Assembly: GCA_905208975.1 (NCBI GenBank)
Contig: CAJLRE010000004.1
Coordinates: 1-63,424, forward strand
DNA length: 63,424 nucleotides
DNA from: an uncultured Collinsella sp.
GTDB taxonomy: Bacteria; Actinomycetota; Coriobacteriia; Coriobacteriales; Coriobacteriaceae
Direction: 5' to 3'
Shown here: positions 32,658 through 40,780 of the stretch, one piece after another
Position numbering within the stretch: position 1 is the stretch's first letter
Layout: every line of letters begins with the position of its first letter
Program-made: the position numbers and the translations under genes
The notes under the pieces: model-generated
What the model was told of the DNA's origin: nothing
Databases searched by the model: none
What the model saw: the letters and a program-made list of their open reading frames with translations, nothing else

Positions 32658-33518
32658 ATGGCGCAGCACATGGCTCAGCAAAATGCCGAGGGTTCGCGCG
32701 ACCTGTCCACGCTGGTCGACGCGTCGGCCGAGCTGCAGCATCTGGTGCAGACCATCTGGCGCCTGCGTCAGCCCGATGGCTGCCCGTGGGACCGCGAGCA
32801 GACGCATCAGAGCATTGGCAAGAACATGATAGAGGAAGCCTACGAGGCGCTCGATTGCATTGAGGCGGACGACGTGGCGCATCTGCGCGAGGAGCTGGGC
32901 GATGTGCTCATGCAGGTGGTGCTGCATGCGCAGATTGCGGCGGATGCCGGTGAGTTTACGCTTGCCGATGTGGCGCGCGATATCGACGCCAAGCTCATCC
33001 GTCGTCACCCGCACGTGTTTGGCGATGCGGATGCCGAGAGCTCCGACGAGGTGCTCAAGATTTGGGACGAGGTCAAGCTTGCCGAGAAGGCCGCCAAAGA
33101 CCAGGCCGTGGCGGCAGGCGAGGCTGCGCCCGAGGGTCTGCTCGACGGCGTGCCCACGCACCTGCCGGCGCTGATGCAGGCTCAGAAGGTGTCGCGCAAG
33201 GCGGCTGCCGTGGGCTTTGAGTGGGAGACGGTCCAGGACGTGTGGGACGAGGTCGCTGAGGAGCGTGCCGAGTTTGAGGCCGAGGCTCCCGGCTCGCCCG
33301 AGCGCGAGATGGAGTTTGGCGACCTGCTCTTTGCCCTGGTCAACGTTGCGCGCAAGGAGGGAATCGACGCCGAGAGCGCCCTGCGTGCCAGCACGGCAAA
33401 GTTCCGCCGCCGCTGGGCCGCGATGGAGCAGATGGCGGCCGACGCCCACGTGGATCTGGCCGAGCTTTCGACCCACGGCCTCAATGACCTCTGGGATGCC
33501 GCAAAGGCAGAGGAGTAA
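32658..33518 (+). CDS. mazG: MazG nucleoside triphosphate pyrophosphohydrolase
   Basis: A 286-residue protein with two MazG domains. The first has WRLRQPDGCPWDREQTHQSI, EEAYEALD and REELGDVLMQVVLHA; the second has AVGFEWETVQDVWDEVAEERAEF and EFGDLLFALVNVAR. It hydrolyses non-canonical or excess NTPs to monophosphates. GGAGG lies in the end of yfcE. Confidence 0.95.
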   Translation: MAQHMAQQNAEGSRDLSTLVDASAELQHLVQTIWRLRQPDGCPWDREQTHQSIGKNMIEEAYEALDCIEADDVAHLREELGDVLMQVVLHAQIAADAGEFTLADVARDIDAKLIRRHPHVFGDADAESSDEVLKIWDEVKLAEKAAKDQAVAAGEAAPEGLLDGVPTHLPALMQAQKVSRKAAAVGFEWETVQDVWDEVAEERAEFEAEAPGSPEREMEFGDLLFALVNVARKEGIDAESALRASTAKFRRRWAAMEQMAADAHVDLAELSTHGLNDLWDAAKAEE

Positions 33519-33706
33519 GACTGCGGGGGCGACGGGACGGACTTTCTCATCGCCCCCATTATTTTTCAAAAAGATTGTATCCCTTGGCTAACTTAGGGCA
33601 TAATGCAAAAAGTGCGATAAGGCTAACTTATGAACCTGCGCGCCACTGTAGCGTGCAAGCCGTGTCGCCAAGCATTCAACCCGTTTCCAAGTGAGAGGGA
33701 GACAAC

Positions 33707-34996
33707 ATGAGCGATATTTTGGACGTCTACGGTCGCGAGGTGCTCGACAGCCGCGGCAATCCCACCGTCGAGGTCGAGGTCGTGCTCGAGGACGGCAGCT
33801 TTGGCCGCGCAATGGTGCCTTCGGGTGCTTCGACCGGCGCCTTTGAGGCCTGCGAGCTGCGTGATGGCGACAAGGGCCGCTATCTGGGCAAGGGCGTCTC
33901 TCGGGCCGTCGAGCACGTCAATAACGAGTGCGCTAACGCCGTCGTGGGCCTCGACGCCTTCGACCAGCGCGCCGTCGATGCCGCGCTGATTGCCGCGGAC
34001 GGTACCCCCAACAAGACCAAGCTCGGTGCCAACGCCATCCTGGGCGTGTCGCTGGCCGTCGCCCGCGCCGCTGCCGAGTCGGCGGGCCTGTCGCTGTACC
34101 AGTACCTGGGTGGCGTCAACGCCCACCTGCTGCCCACGCCTATGATGAATATCCTCAACGGTGGCGTCCATGCCGACAATAACGTTGACTTCCAGGAGTT
34201 CATGATCATGCCGGTGGGCGCCCCGAGCTTTGCCGAGGGCCTGCGTTGGTGCGCCGAGGTCTACCACACCCTCAAGGGCGTGCTGCACGAGGCGGGCCTG
34301 GGCGGCGGCGTGGGCGACGAGGGCGGCTTTGCGCCCAACCTCAAGACCAATGCCGAGCCGTTCGAGTACATTACCAAGGCCGTCGAGAAGGCTGGCTTTA
34401 AGCCCGGCGTCGACTTCATGTACGCCATGGACCCGGCCTCGACCGAGTTCTACAACGCCGAGACCGGCGTGTACGAGCTCAAGGGCGAGGGCGTGGAGTA
34501 CACGAGTGCCCAGATGGTTGATTACTGGGAGAAGCTCGTCGACACCTATCCCATCATCTCCATCGAGGACGGCATGGCCGAGGAGGACTGGGACGGTTGG
34601 GTTGAGCTTACCCGCCGCATTGGCAACAAGGTGCAGCTGGTGGGCGACGACCTGTTCGTCACCAACACCGAGCGCCTCAAGAAGGGCATCGAGCTGGGTG
34701 CCGCCAACGCGATCCTGGTCAAGGTCAATCAGATCGGCACGCTCACCGAGTCGCTCGAGGCCATCGAGACCGCCAAGGAGGCCGGTTACGCCTGCATCGT
34801 GAGTCACCGCTCCGGCGAGACCGAGGATTCCACGATCGCCGACCTGGTCGTGGGCGTCAATGCCGGCCAGATCAAGTCGGGCGCCCCGTGCCGCAGCGAC
34901 CGTATCGCCAAGTACAACCAGCTCATTCGCATCGAGGACGAGCTCGAGGGCAGCGCGCGCTACGCCGGCAAGACCGCGTTCTACAACATTCGCTAA
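33707..34996 (+). CDS. eno: Enolase
   Basis: A 429-residue glycolytic enolase converting 2-phosphoglycerate to phosphoenolpyruvate, also the phosphate donor for all the PTS sets nearby. Family signature ILVKVNQIGTLTESL, the SHRSGETEDSTIADL loop, the early EVLDSRGNPTVEVEV and metal ligands in EDGMAEEDW are intact. AGAGGGAG precedes the ATG. A strong terminator follows. Confidence 0.98.
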   Translation: MSDILDVYGREVLDSRGNPTVEVEVVLEDGSFGRAMVPSGASTGAFEACELRDGDKGRYLGKGVSRAVEHVNNECANAVVGLDAFDQRAVDAALIAADGTPNKTKLGANAILGVSLAVARAAAESAGLSLYQYLGGVNAHLLPTPMMNILNGGVHADNNVDFQEFMIMPVGAPSFAEGLRWCAEVYHTLKGVLHEAGLGGGVGDEGGFAPNLKTNAEPFEYITKAVEKAGFKPGVDFMYAMDPASTEFYNAETGVYELKGEGVEYTSAQMVDYWEKLVDTYPIISIEDGMAEEDWDGWVELTRRIGNKVQLVGDDLFVTNTERLKKGIELGAANAILVKVNQIGTLTESLEAIETAKEAGYACIVSHRSGETEDSTIADLVVGVNAGQIKSGAPCRSDRIAKYNQLIRIEDELEGSARYAGKTAFYNIR

Positions 34997-35068
34997 ACGG
35001 GCGAATTTGGCGAGGAGGAGGCTGACTCGGTTCCGCCCCGCCTTGGCTGGACGCCGCAAAGCGCTATG

Positions 35069-35101
35069 GGCGCTGGGCCATATGGCTCAGCGCCTTTTTT
35101 A
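35069..35101 (+). terminator. Intrinsic terminator after eno
   Basis: GGCGCTGGGCC and GGCTCAGCGCC pair around ATAT, with one mismatch, followed by TTTTTT. Confidence 0.85.
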
Positions 35102-35191
35102 TGTCGAGCAAAGGCTGGCGAAGGCGGTGCAGGCGCTCGTGCTATAACTAAAGGACTTAGCGCAAACAAACCTCAACCGCACAAGGCGCAC

Positions 35192-35953
35192 ATGGATCAG
35201 ATTTACGACAACAGGTACTATTCCGCCGGTTCGCGCGAGCCGTCGCCTCGCCGTGCGCGCACGGTGCAGCTCGGTGGGTCCGCTTATGCCGGCGCCGACC
35301 GCTCCACGCAGCGCCCGGCAAGTACCTCGCGCCCCAATGCTCAATCAAATACCTTGGCAGATGGACCGGTGCGCCCGGCACGTTCGTCGCATGCGTCGCG
35401 TCCCTCGACTCAAGCACACGACAAATCGAGTAGGCCCTCGAACCGTCTTTCGGGCTCGGACTTTATGCATTACGCCAACGACAACGCGGTTGTCAAGGCG
35501 ATCTATGACTTTACGCATGGCCCTCTGCGTCCGCTGTTTATCGGTATCGTGGTGGCGCTGGTGCTCGTGAGCCTGTATTTCCCCGTGCGCGATCTGTACG
35601 TGGCAAAGCGTTCGAGCGATATCTTGGCCAAGCAGGTCGAGATTCGCCAGCAATACAATGATGAGCTGCAAAAAAGCGTCGACAAGCTGCTCTCGGAGGA
35701 GGGTATCAAGGACGCGGCGTCCGAGGACCTGGGCCTGGTGATGCCCGGCGAGAAGAAGATTGACGTGCTAGGTTTGGACGACGATTCGGACTCGTCGTCG
35801 AGCAAAAAGTCCTCAAACGCCAAGAAGGCCAGCGAAGTGGCCAAGGAAATCGAAGAAGTCGGCAAGGACGCGCCGTGGTACATCCAGGCGCTCGACATGC
35901 TGTTTGGGTTTAACGGCGTCGAGGGTCAGACGGTCGTGTCCAACGGCAAATAG
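35192..35953 (+). CDS. DivIC/FtsB-like septum formation initiator protein
   Basis: A 253-residue protein. Residues 1-100 are a basic, Ser/Pro/Arg-rich cytoplasmic tail, 120-140 form one membrane helix (PLFIGIVVALVLVSLYF), and a coiled coil follows (LAKQVEIRQQYNDELQKSVDKLL). The C-terminus holds a Ser/Lys/Asp-rich low-complexity stretch. This layout and its place after eno are typical of the actinobacterial DivIC/FtsB cell-division protein. The start at 35192 was chosen because the upstream reading frame crosses the eno terminator. Confidence 0.85.
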   Translation: MDQIYDNRYYSAGSREPSPRRARTVQLGGSAYAGADRSTQRPASTSRPNAQSNTLADGPVRPARSSHASRPSTQAHDKSSRPSNRLSGSDFMHYANDNAVVKAIYDFTHGPLRPLFIGIVVALVLVSLYFPVRDLYVAKRSSDILAKQVEIRQQYNDELQKSVDKLLSEEGIKDAASEDLGLVMPGEKKIDVLGLDDDSDSSSSKKSSNAKKASEVAKEIEEVGKDAPWYIQALDMLFGFNGVEGQTVVSNGK

Positions 35954-35973
35954 CGCCCGGAGGGGAGCCCGCA

Positions 35974-36975
35974 ATGACAAATTGCAAACGCTATAAGGTA
36001 GCCGCGATCGACCTGGGAACGGTGTCGTCGCGACTGGTGTTGGCCCAGGTCGAGGGCGGAGCGATTGTGGAATCGTCCAAGCATACCGAGATTACCGACC
36101 TGGGCGAGGGCGTGGACACGACGGGGCGCTTTTGCAAGGCGGCTGTCGAGCGTGTGCTCGCTGCGTGTCACATGTTTGTGGACGAGGCCCGTGCCTTTGG
36201 GGCCGTGTGCGTCTGCACCACGTGTACGAGTGCCGCACGCGATGCGTCCAATGCCGCGCTGCTGTTGGACGGCCTGCGCGATCTGGGGCTTGAGCCACAG
36301 GTGATTCCGGGCGAGGTCGAGGCGCGCCTGACGTTTTTCGGCGTGGCGCACGACTTTGCCGGCGAGCGCATCATTGTTGCCGATTCGGGCGGCGGATCCA
36401 CGGAGCTCGCGACTGGCGTGTACGCGCCGGAGCGCGGCGTCTTTGCGCTGGAGGGAACGCGCTCGCTGGACATCGGTTGTCGCCGCGTGACGGAGCGCTT
36501 TTTCTCCGCGTTGCCGCCCGCGGATGGCGAGCTTGCTGCCGCTGCCGCGTGGGCAGGCGAGCAGTTTGCCGCCTATTTTGAAGGCCTGCCCAGCGACTTT
36601 GAGCGCGCCGAACGCCTCGTTGCGGTGGGCGGCACCGTCACCACGCTCGTGGCACTCGTTCACGAGCTGGAGCCGTATGATTCGAGCTTTGTGCACCTGC
36701 GCGAGCTTTCGATGGAGCAGGTTTCGGCTGCCATCGAGCGTATGTCCGCGCTGGATGTGGAGGGTATCGCCGCGCTACCGGGTGTACAGCCCAAACGCGC
36801 GGGCGTGATTCTGGCCGGCGCCGTGGTGATTCGCGAGCTCATGCGAGCCGGCGGCTACGATGCGCTCACCGTAAGCGAGAACAGCCTCCTCGCCGGCATG
36901 ACCGCCACCATCAACGAGGTTCTCGACGGCGCGACTCCCACCATCGCCTGGACCCCGAGCCTGAGCGCCCTTTAA
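35974..36975 (+). CDS. Ppx/GppA-family phosphatase
   Basis: A 333-residue exopolyphosphatase/pppGpp phosphatase-like protein of the ASKHA fold. Motifs: VAAIDLGTVSSRLVLAQV, VCVCTTCTSAARDASN, PGEVEARLTFFGV, VADSGGGSTELA and RAGVILAGAVVI. The N-terminal loop reads DLGTVSSR rather than the common DIGSNSV. Its usual targets are polyphosphate and guanosine pentaphosphate. It follows the DivIC gene by 20 bases. Confidence 0.9.
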   Translation: MTNCKRYKVAAIDLGTVSSRLVLAQVEGGAIVESSKHTEITDLGEGVDTTGRFCKAAVERVLAACHMFVDEARAFGAVCVCTTCTSAARDASNAALLLDGLRDLGLEPQVIPGEVEARLTFFGVAHDFAGERIIVADSGGGSTELATGVYAPERGVFALEGTRSLDIGCRRVTERFFSALPPADGELAAAAAWAGEQFAAYFEGLPSDFERAERLVAVGGTVTTLVALVHELEPYDSSFVHLRELSMEQVSAAIERMSALDVEGIAALPGVQPKRAGVILAGAVVIRELMRAGGYDALTVSENSLLAGMTATINEVLDGATPTIAWTPSLSAL

Positions 36976-36988
36976 CCATCCCCTCATA

Positions 36989-37107
36989 AGTTGCGGTGAA
37001 ATGCGGACTAAAATCGCCCTTTCAGGCCCCAACCAGTCCCTATTCCACCGCAACTCAACAGCCGGCACCTAGGGACGTTTTTTTCTGCCGGCACCTGGGG
37101 ACAGTCC
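36989..37107. repeat. Palindromic and GCCGGCACC repeats downstream of ppx
   Basis: AGTTGCGGTG (36989-36998) is inverted at 37046-37055. Directly after come two direct copies of a GCCGGCACCTxGGGAC unit (37061 and 37087), spaced 26 bases. The same inverted pair recurs at 38571-38641 on the other side of the ATPase gene, and a GCCGGCA/GGGAC element recurs at 60211. Confidence 0.75.
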
Positions 37108-37129
37108 TTGCTGAGCGCCTCCGCAGCCT

Positions 37130-38431
37130 TTATGCCAGTTTGTCGATTTGCCCAATTTCCCAAAGCGGAATATTGACGAGCGTGTCCTCGTCTCTATATG
37201 CCGCCAGAGAGCTCCTCACGCAACGCTCGAGTTTGAATTTTTCGCAGGCTATTTTCAGACTCTTCGCTTTAAGGTTCTCTGCCGCCTTGACCTCAAGCGG
37301 AAGCACGGTTCCCGCATGGTCGATGGCAAAGTCGGTTTCGGCATTGCCAGAGGTAGAGGACCAATACACGGGAGTTTTGTCCTGGAGCAAAAGCTCCTGC
37401 GCGACGTATTGTTCGGTCAGCGAACCTTTGAACTCGGTAAAAACAGCGGATCCGTTAAGAACGATGGCCGGAGAGAGACCGGAGAGCGCTCCGAGGATGC
37501 CGGTGTCGATGCAGAACAGTTTGAAGCCCGAGAGGTCTTCGTAGCTCGAGAGCGGTGCCTTTAGAGCGGAAACACGTGGCACCTTATGAACGATTCCGTA
37601 GTCCGTGAGCCACTGGAGGCTTTCCTCAAAATCGCGTGCGCGCGCTCCAGGGCGAAGGGCGCCATAGACAAACTTCTTGTTCTCCTTGGCAAGCTGGCCG
37701 GGAAGGGATTTCCAAACCAACCTCATGCGCTCGACGATGCGGGCGGGTGCATGTTTGCCAAAATCGGATTCGTAAGCCTCGATGATTTGCTGCTGAAGCC
37801 TTCGGGCTTCAATGAAGTCGCGTGTCTCGGCGAAAGCGGAGACAACTTCGGGCATACCACCGACAACAAGGTATTCCTTGAGCAAGTGCACGAGCTTTTC
37901 GGTGACGTTTGCTAGAAGGTTCATGTCTGCGGCAAGGATGGCGTCGGCGAGCGGGTTGCCGTCGACGGCGCGAACGAACTCGGCAAACCCCATGGGACGC
38001 ATGGTGAGCTGGTCGATTTTGCCGACGGGAAATGACTCGTTTTCGCGTCGGAGCGCGAGGCCCATATAGGAACCGGCTGCTACGATGTGGTATTCGGGTG
38101 CAAGCTCGTTGAAGTACTTGAGCGAGGTGATCCCGCGTGGCGCCTCTTGGATCTCGTCGAAGATGATGAGCGTGTCTGTCGGCGTTACGGTTTGGCCACG
38201 TAGGAGCTCTATCTGGGAGATGATGCGCTTGGGGTCGAGGTCCCCATCGAACAGCGAGCGTGTGCTCGGCTCGAGCATAAAGTCAAAACGAATGACGTTT
38301 CGATACTGCTGGCTTGCGAATTCGTTAAGAAGCCAAGTCTTTCCTGTCTGGCGGGCTCCCTTAAGCAAGAGAGGTTTGCGATTCGCCCTTGATTTCCAAG
38401 CGATAAGTTCACTCATAAGCTGTCGTTGCAT
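37130..38431 (-). CDS. AAA ATPase with DUF4143 domain
   Basis: A 433-residue protein of the archaeal-ATPase-like AAA_14/DUF4143 group. Walker A is LLKGARQTGKTWLL (about 22-35), Walker B is LIIFDEIQE. The C-terminal DUF4143 region ends in a nuclease-like core with ETDFAIDH and LPLEVKAAENLKAKSL, matching the D...E-x-K pattern. GGGAGG precedes the ATG at 38431. Such genes are common, often laterally moved, and of unclear role. It is bracketed by matching palindromes, and 33-bp tandem repeats lie just upstream. Confidence 0.88.
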   Translation of the reverse strand: MQRQLMSELIAWKSRANRKPLLLKGARQTGKTWLLNEFASQQYRNVIRFDFMLEPSTRSLFDGDLDPKRIISQIELLRGQTVTPTDTLIIFDEIQEAPRGITSLKYFNELAPEYHIVAAGSYMGLALRRENESFPVGKIDQLTMRPMGFAEFVRAVDGNPLADAILAADMNLLANVTEKLVHLLKEYLVVGGMPEVVSAFAETRDFIEARRLQQQIIEAYESDFGKHAPARIVERMRLVWKSLPGQLAKENKKFVYGALRPGARARDFEESLQWLTDYGIVHKVPRVSALKAPLSSYEDLSGFKLFCIDTGILGALSGLSPAIVLNGSAVFTEFKGSLTEQYVAQELLLQDKTPVYWSSTSGNAETDFAIDHAGTVLPLEVKAAENLKAKSLKIACEKFKLERCVRSSLAAYRDEDTLVNIPLWEIGQIDKLA

Positions 38432-38477
38432 ATTGCCTCCCAACCCTCTCGGCTAGTATAAGGCCATTTGGGCGTTT

Positions 38478-38560
38478 CCATCGGAAAATGTGCGAGACAA
38501 CCACGTTTTTCCATCGGAAAATGTGCGAGACAACCACGTTTTTCCATCGAAAAATGTGGG
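38478..38560. repeat. 33-bp tandem repeat, 2.5 copies, upstream of the DUF4143 ATPase
   Basis: Units beginning CCATCGGAAAATGTGCGAGA start at 38478, 38511 and 38544 (the last is partial with changes). The spacing is exact and there are no unique spacers. It sits 45 bases before the minus-strand ATPase start, where promoter elements would be. Confidence 0.85.
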
Positions 38561-38570
38561 AGTGCCAATC

Positions 38571-38641
38571 TAAGTTGCGGTGAAAAAGTTCTTAAATGAG
38601 CTGGTAACCAGTCAAAACAGGAACTATTCCACCGCAACTTA
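38571..38641. repeat. Inverted repeat TAAGTTGCGGTG, second copy
   Basis: TAAGTTGCGGTG (38571-38582) is exactly inverted at 38630-38641. An inner AGTTC/GAACT pairing extends the stem. It is related to 36989-37055 and carries the same outer arm. Confidence 0.8.
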
Positions 38642-38667
38642 TCATCCGTGTCGGCATCCACAAGAAA

Positions 38668-38727
38668 CGAGCCCGCGTCTCCGGGGGACACGGGCTCGTA
38701 AACAATGCGTGGTAGGGGCGGTGGGAC
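38668..38727 (-). repeat. Duplicated tRNA-Leu 3' end plus terminator remnant
   Basis: GGTAGGGGCGGTGGGAC at 38711-38727 repeats the 3' end of tRNA-Leu at 38906-38922. The adjoining hairpin 38668-38699 (GAGCCCG...CGGGCTC) repeats the terminator at 38863-38895 with changes. The rest of a tRNA is missing between 38728 and 38840, so this is a remnant. Confidence 0.65.
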
Positions 38728-38862
38728 GTCTGCGAATTTGCGCAGCAAATACGCACCGGCCTCGGTCGCCTGCCGGCGCCCTCGCCGGCTCGCTACAAAC
38801 GCTCCGCGTTTGCTTAACGCTCGCCCCCTCGCGGGTTCGAGCCCCACCGGCGTGCAAAAGAA

Positions 38863-38895
38863 ACGGGCCCGCATCCCTGGGAGATACGGGCCCGT
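38863..38895 (-). terminator. Terminator of tRNA-Leu
   Basis: ACGGGCCCGT and GCGGGCCCGT pair around a 13-base loop, followed by TTTCTTTT on the minus strand, just past the tRNA 3' end. Confidence 0.75.
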
Positions 38896-38904
38896 AAAAG
38901 CCAA

Positions 38905-38989
38905 TGGTAGGGGCGGTGGGACTCGAACCCACAATCCTTGCGGCGAGAGATTTTAAGTCTCCTGCGTATGCCAATTCCGCCACGCCCCC
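38905..38989 (-). tRNA. tRNA-Leu(UAA)
   Basis: On the minus strand an 85-base class II tRNA begins GGGGGCGTGGCGGAATTGGC and ends in encoded CCA. The acceptor pairs GGGGGCG with CGCCCCT, the anticodon loop is CTTAAAA (anticodon UAA), a long variable arm follows, and the T-arm is GGGTTCGAGTCCC. Confidence 0.95.
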
Positions 38990-39020
38990 GTGAGACTAGA
39001 AGTCTAGCACAAGCCGCCCG

Positions 39021-39644
39021 TTACGCGTTGACAGCCATCGAGTGCTGGCCCGACTTTTCCAAGTACTCGGCAAACTTGGCCTCGTCGCCCTTGTTCTTGT
39101 ACTGCAGGGCCAGCAGGTATTCCAGGCGGCAGCTCTTGACCTTGTCGTCACCGGCCTCTTCGAGCATGCGCTCCAGCTCGGGAATGTCGTTGTGGCGCTT
39201 GAGGATCATCGTGTCGTACATCAGCTGGCATTCGTGTGTGACTGCCTCGGCCTGACCGCCCTCAAAGCCCTTGATCTCGTGCAGCAACTCCTTGGACTTT
39301 TTGCGGTCCTCCTGGCCAACGTAGTAGTTAAAGGCTTTGATCACCAGGTCGACGCGCTGCATCTTGGGCAGGTTGAGTCCCAGCAACAGGTCGAACATCT
39401 CGTTGGCGTGTTCGTGGTCCTCGCGCAACAGATAGGAGTTCAGGCGCAGGTAGTCGCGGTTGTAGCGCGGGTACAGCATGCTGGTGAGTTTGCCGTCGAG
39501 CAAACGATCGAACTCGTCCCACTGTTTGGCAGCCATCAACTGCTGCAGGCGCTTAAACGTGGTGCGTTTTTTGATGCTAAAGAACACCGACACGGCGATA
39601 CAGATGATAACGACGGCGGTCCAGAGTGTGCGGGAATCGGGCAT
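39021..39644 (-). CDS. Membrane-anchored hypothetical protein with helical repeats
   Basis: A 207-residue protein. Residues 8-23 form one N-terminal membrane helix (TAVVIICIAVSVFFSI) followed by KKR, so the body is likely cytoplasmic. The rest is almost all amphipathic helix with TPR-like spacing. No enzyme motifs are seen. It lies next to tRNA-Leu. Function unknown. Confidence 0.8.
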   Translation of the reverse strand: MPDSRTLWTAVVIICIAVSVFFSIKKRTTFKRLQQLMAAKQWDEFDRLLDGKLTSMLYPRYNRDYLRLNSYLLREDHEHANEMFDLLLGLNLPKMQRVDLVIKAFNYYVGQEDRKKSKELLHEIKGFEGGQAEAVTHECQLMYDTMILKRHNDIPELERMLEEAGDDKVKSCRLEYLLALQYKNKGDEAKFAEYLEKSGQHSMAVNA

Positions 39645-39807
39645 ATTAGGGTCCTTAGTCGCTCATAAAGCGAGCGGTATGACAACACGTACTGGATGTA
39701 TTATACGCAGCGCGCAAGCAAACTGGCATAAAAGCTCATCGAGGCCGAGTGCCATCGCTCGCTGCGGTACACTTACCTAAAGTAAACCATGAAGGGAGAC
39801 ATTACCT

Positions 39808-40095
39808 ATGAAGAAAATCGTTTTGGCTTGCGGTGCTGGCGCTGCTACTTCCACGCTCGTTGCCCAGAAGGTCGCCACCCTGCTCGACGCCAACGGTTAC
39901 GCCGACAAGTATGAGATCGTGCAGTGCGCCATCTCCGAGGCCAAGGACGCTTGCGACGAGGGCGCCGACCTGCTGATCGCCACCACCGTTGCCCCCGAGG
40001 GCCTCACCTGCCCGTACGTGAGCGGCGTGCCCTTCATGACCGGCATGAACCGCGTTGCCGCCGAGAAGGCCGTTCTTGACGTCATGGCTCAGTAG
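39808..40095 (+). CDS. Orphan PTS EIIB, galactitol/lactose type
   Basis: A 95-residue EIIB of the galactitol (GatB-like) fold. The phosphorylated cysteine is in VLACGAGAATSTL (Cys9). The rest, KYEIVQCAISEA and ADLLIATTVAP, fits the Rossmann-like fold. AAGGGAG precedes the ATG. No EIIA or EIIC is adjacent; the next gene, 11 bases on, is a VOC protein. It may be regulatory or partner with a PTS elsewhere. Confidence 0.85.
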   Translation: MKKIVLACGAGAATSTLVAQKVATLLDANGYADKYEIVQCAISEAKDACDEGADLLIATTVAPEGLTCPYVSGVPFMTGMNRVAAEKAVLDVMAQ

Positions 40096-40106
40096 GCGCT
40101 GCCTGC

Positions 40107-40481
40107 ATGAGTGAGCAGAACGCCAATCCGGTAGAGCTCTTTGGTATGCGCGTTGCCCATGTGGGCATTAACGCTGCCGACCCGGCAGACGCCTTGGAGA
40201 TCGCGGAGCTGTTCTCGACGATGATGGGCCTGCCCGTTATCGAGACCCCGGTTTCGTACTTTAACGATTCGCTGGTCGAGGTTATGAAGCAGAACGGTCG
40301 TGGCACCAAGGGCCACATTGGCTTTGCCGTCAACGACATCGATGCGGCCGAGAAGTGGTTTGCCGAGCGCGGGCTCGAGGTCAACGAGGAGTCGCGCGCG
40401 CTGCTGCCCGACGGTAGCACCAAGCTCGTGTACTTTAAGCGCGAGTTCGCCGGCTTCGCCGTGCACCTGTGCCGCGAGTAG
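40107..40481 (+). CDS. VOC-family (glyoxalase-like) protein
   Basis: A 124-residue single-domain vicinal oxygen chelate protein. The beta-alpha-beta-beta-beta pattern is visible: MRVAHVGINA with the first metal His, TPVSYFNDSLVEVM, GHIGFAVND with the second His and AVHLCRE with a terminal Glu. It follows the IIB gene closely and ends at a terminator. Substrate unknown. Confidence 0.85.
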   Translation: MSEQNANPVELFGMRVAHVGINAADPADALEIAELFSTMMGLPVIETPVSYFNDSLVEVMKQNGRGTKGHIGFAVNDIDAAEKWFAERGLEVNEESRALLPDGSTKLVYFKREFAGFAVHLCRE

Positions 40482-40503
40482 CGCACGAGCTGCTTTAGTT
40501 AGC

Positions 40504-40540
40504 AAAAAGGGATAGGGCCGTATGGCCTTATCCCTTTATT
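40504..40540. terminator. Intrinsic terminator after the VOC gene
   Basis: AAAGGGATA-GGCC and GGCC-TATCCCTTT pair around GTAT; A-rich and T-rich flanks allow it to act both ways. Confidence 0.8.
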
Positions 40541-40582
40541 TATGCCGAGGGATCGACTTTTGCAACGGTCAAAAAACCGAAG

Positions 40583-40757
40583 TCTAATACTTTTCCGAGA
40601 AGTGAACGAGACAAATCAGCCCCCCCCGAAGCATCGACACTTTAAGGGCATCGTTTCCTGCAGTTTCGATGCTGGAATCCTGCGATTTTGCGGCCGAAAA
40701 ATGCGGATGCTTCGGGGGTCCGAATATGGTCGTTCACTTCTCGGGAAAAGTATTAGA
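40583..40757. repeat. Long imperfect inverted repeat, 175 bp
   Basis: TCTAATACTTTTCC-GAGAAG at the left pairs with CTTCTCGGGAAAAGTATTAGA at the right, extended by GTGAACGA/TCGTTCAC and an inner CCCCCGAAGCATC/GATGCTTCGGGGG. The whole spacer between the terminator and the histidine kinase gene could fold into one stem. No gene lies inside. Confidence 0.75.
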
Positions 40758-40780
40758 CCTCGATCCACGAGGGGGCATCC

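Noticed and set aside
38478..38560. CRISPR-like direct repeats
   Set aside because: The units are contiguous 33-bp copies without unique spacers, and no cas genes are in the window, so it is a tandem repeat.
38728..38850. A second complete tRNA gene beside tRNA-Leu
   Set aside because: Only the 3' end and a T-arm-like GGGTTCGAGCCCC on the other strand are present; no acceptor, D or anticodon arms can be built.
38413..38934. A 173-codon minus-strand frame through the repeats, with MEKRGCLAHFP repeated
   Set aside because: It runs through the tandem repeat, the terminators and tRNA-like sequence with no binding site; the repeated peptide only mirrors the 33-bp unit.
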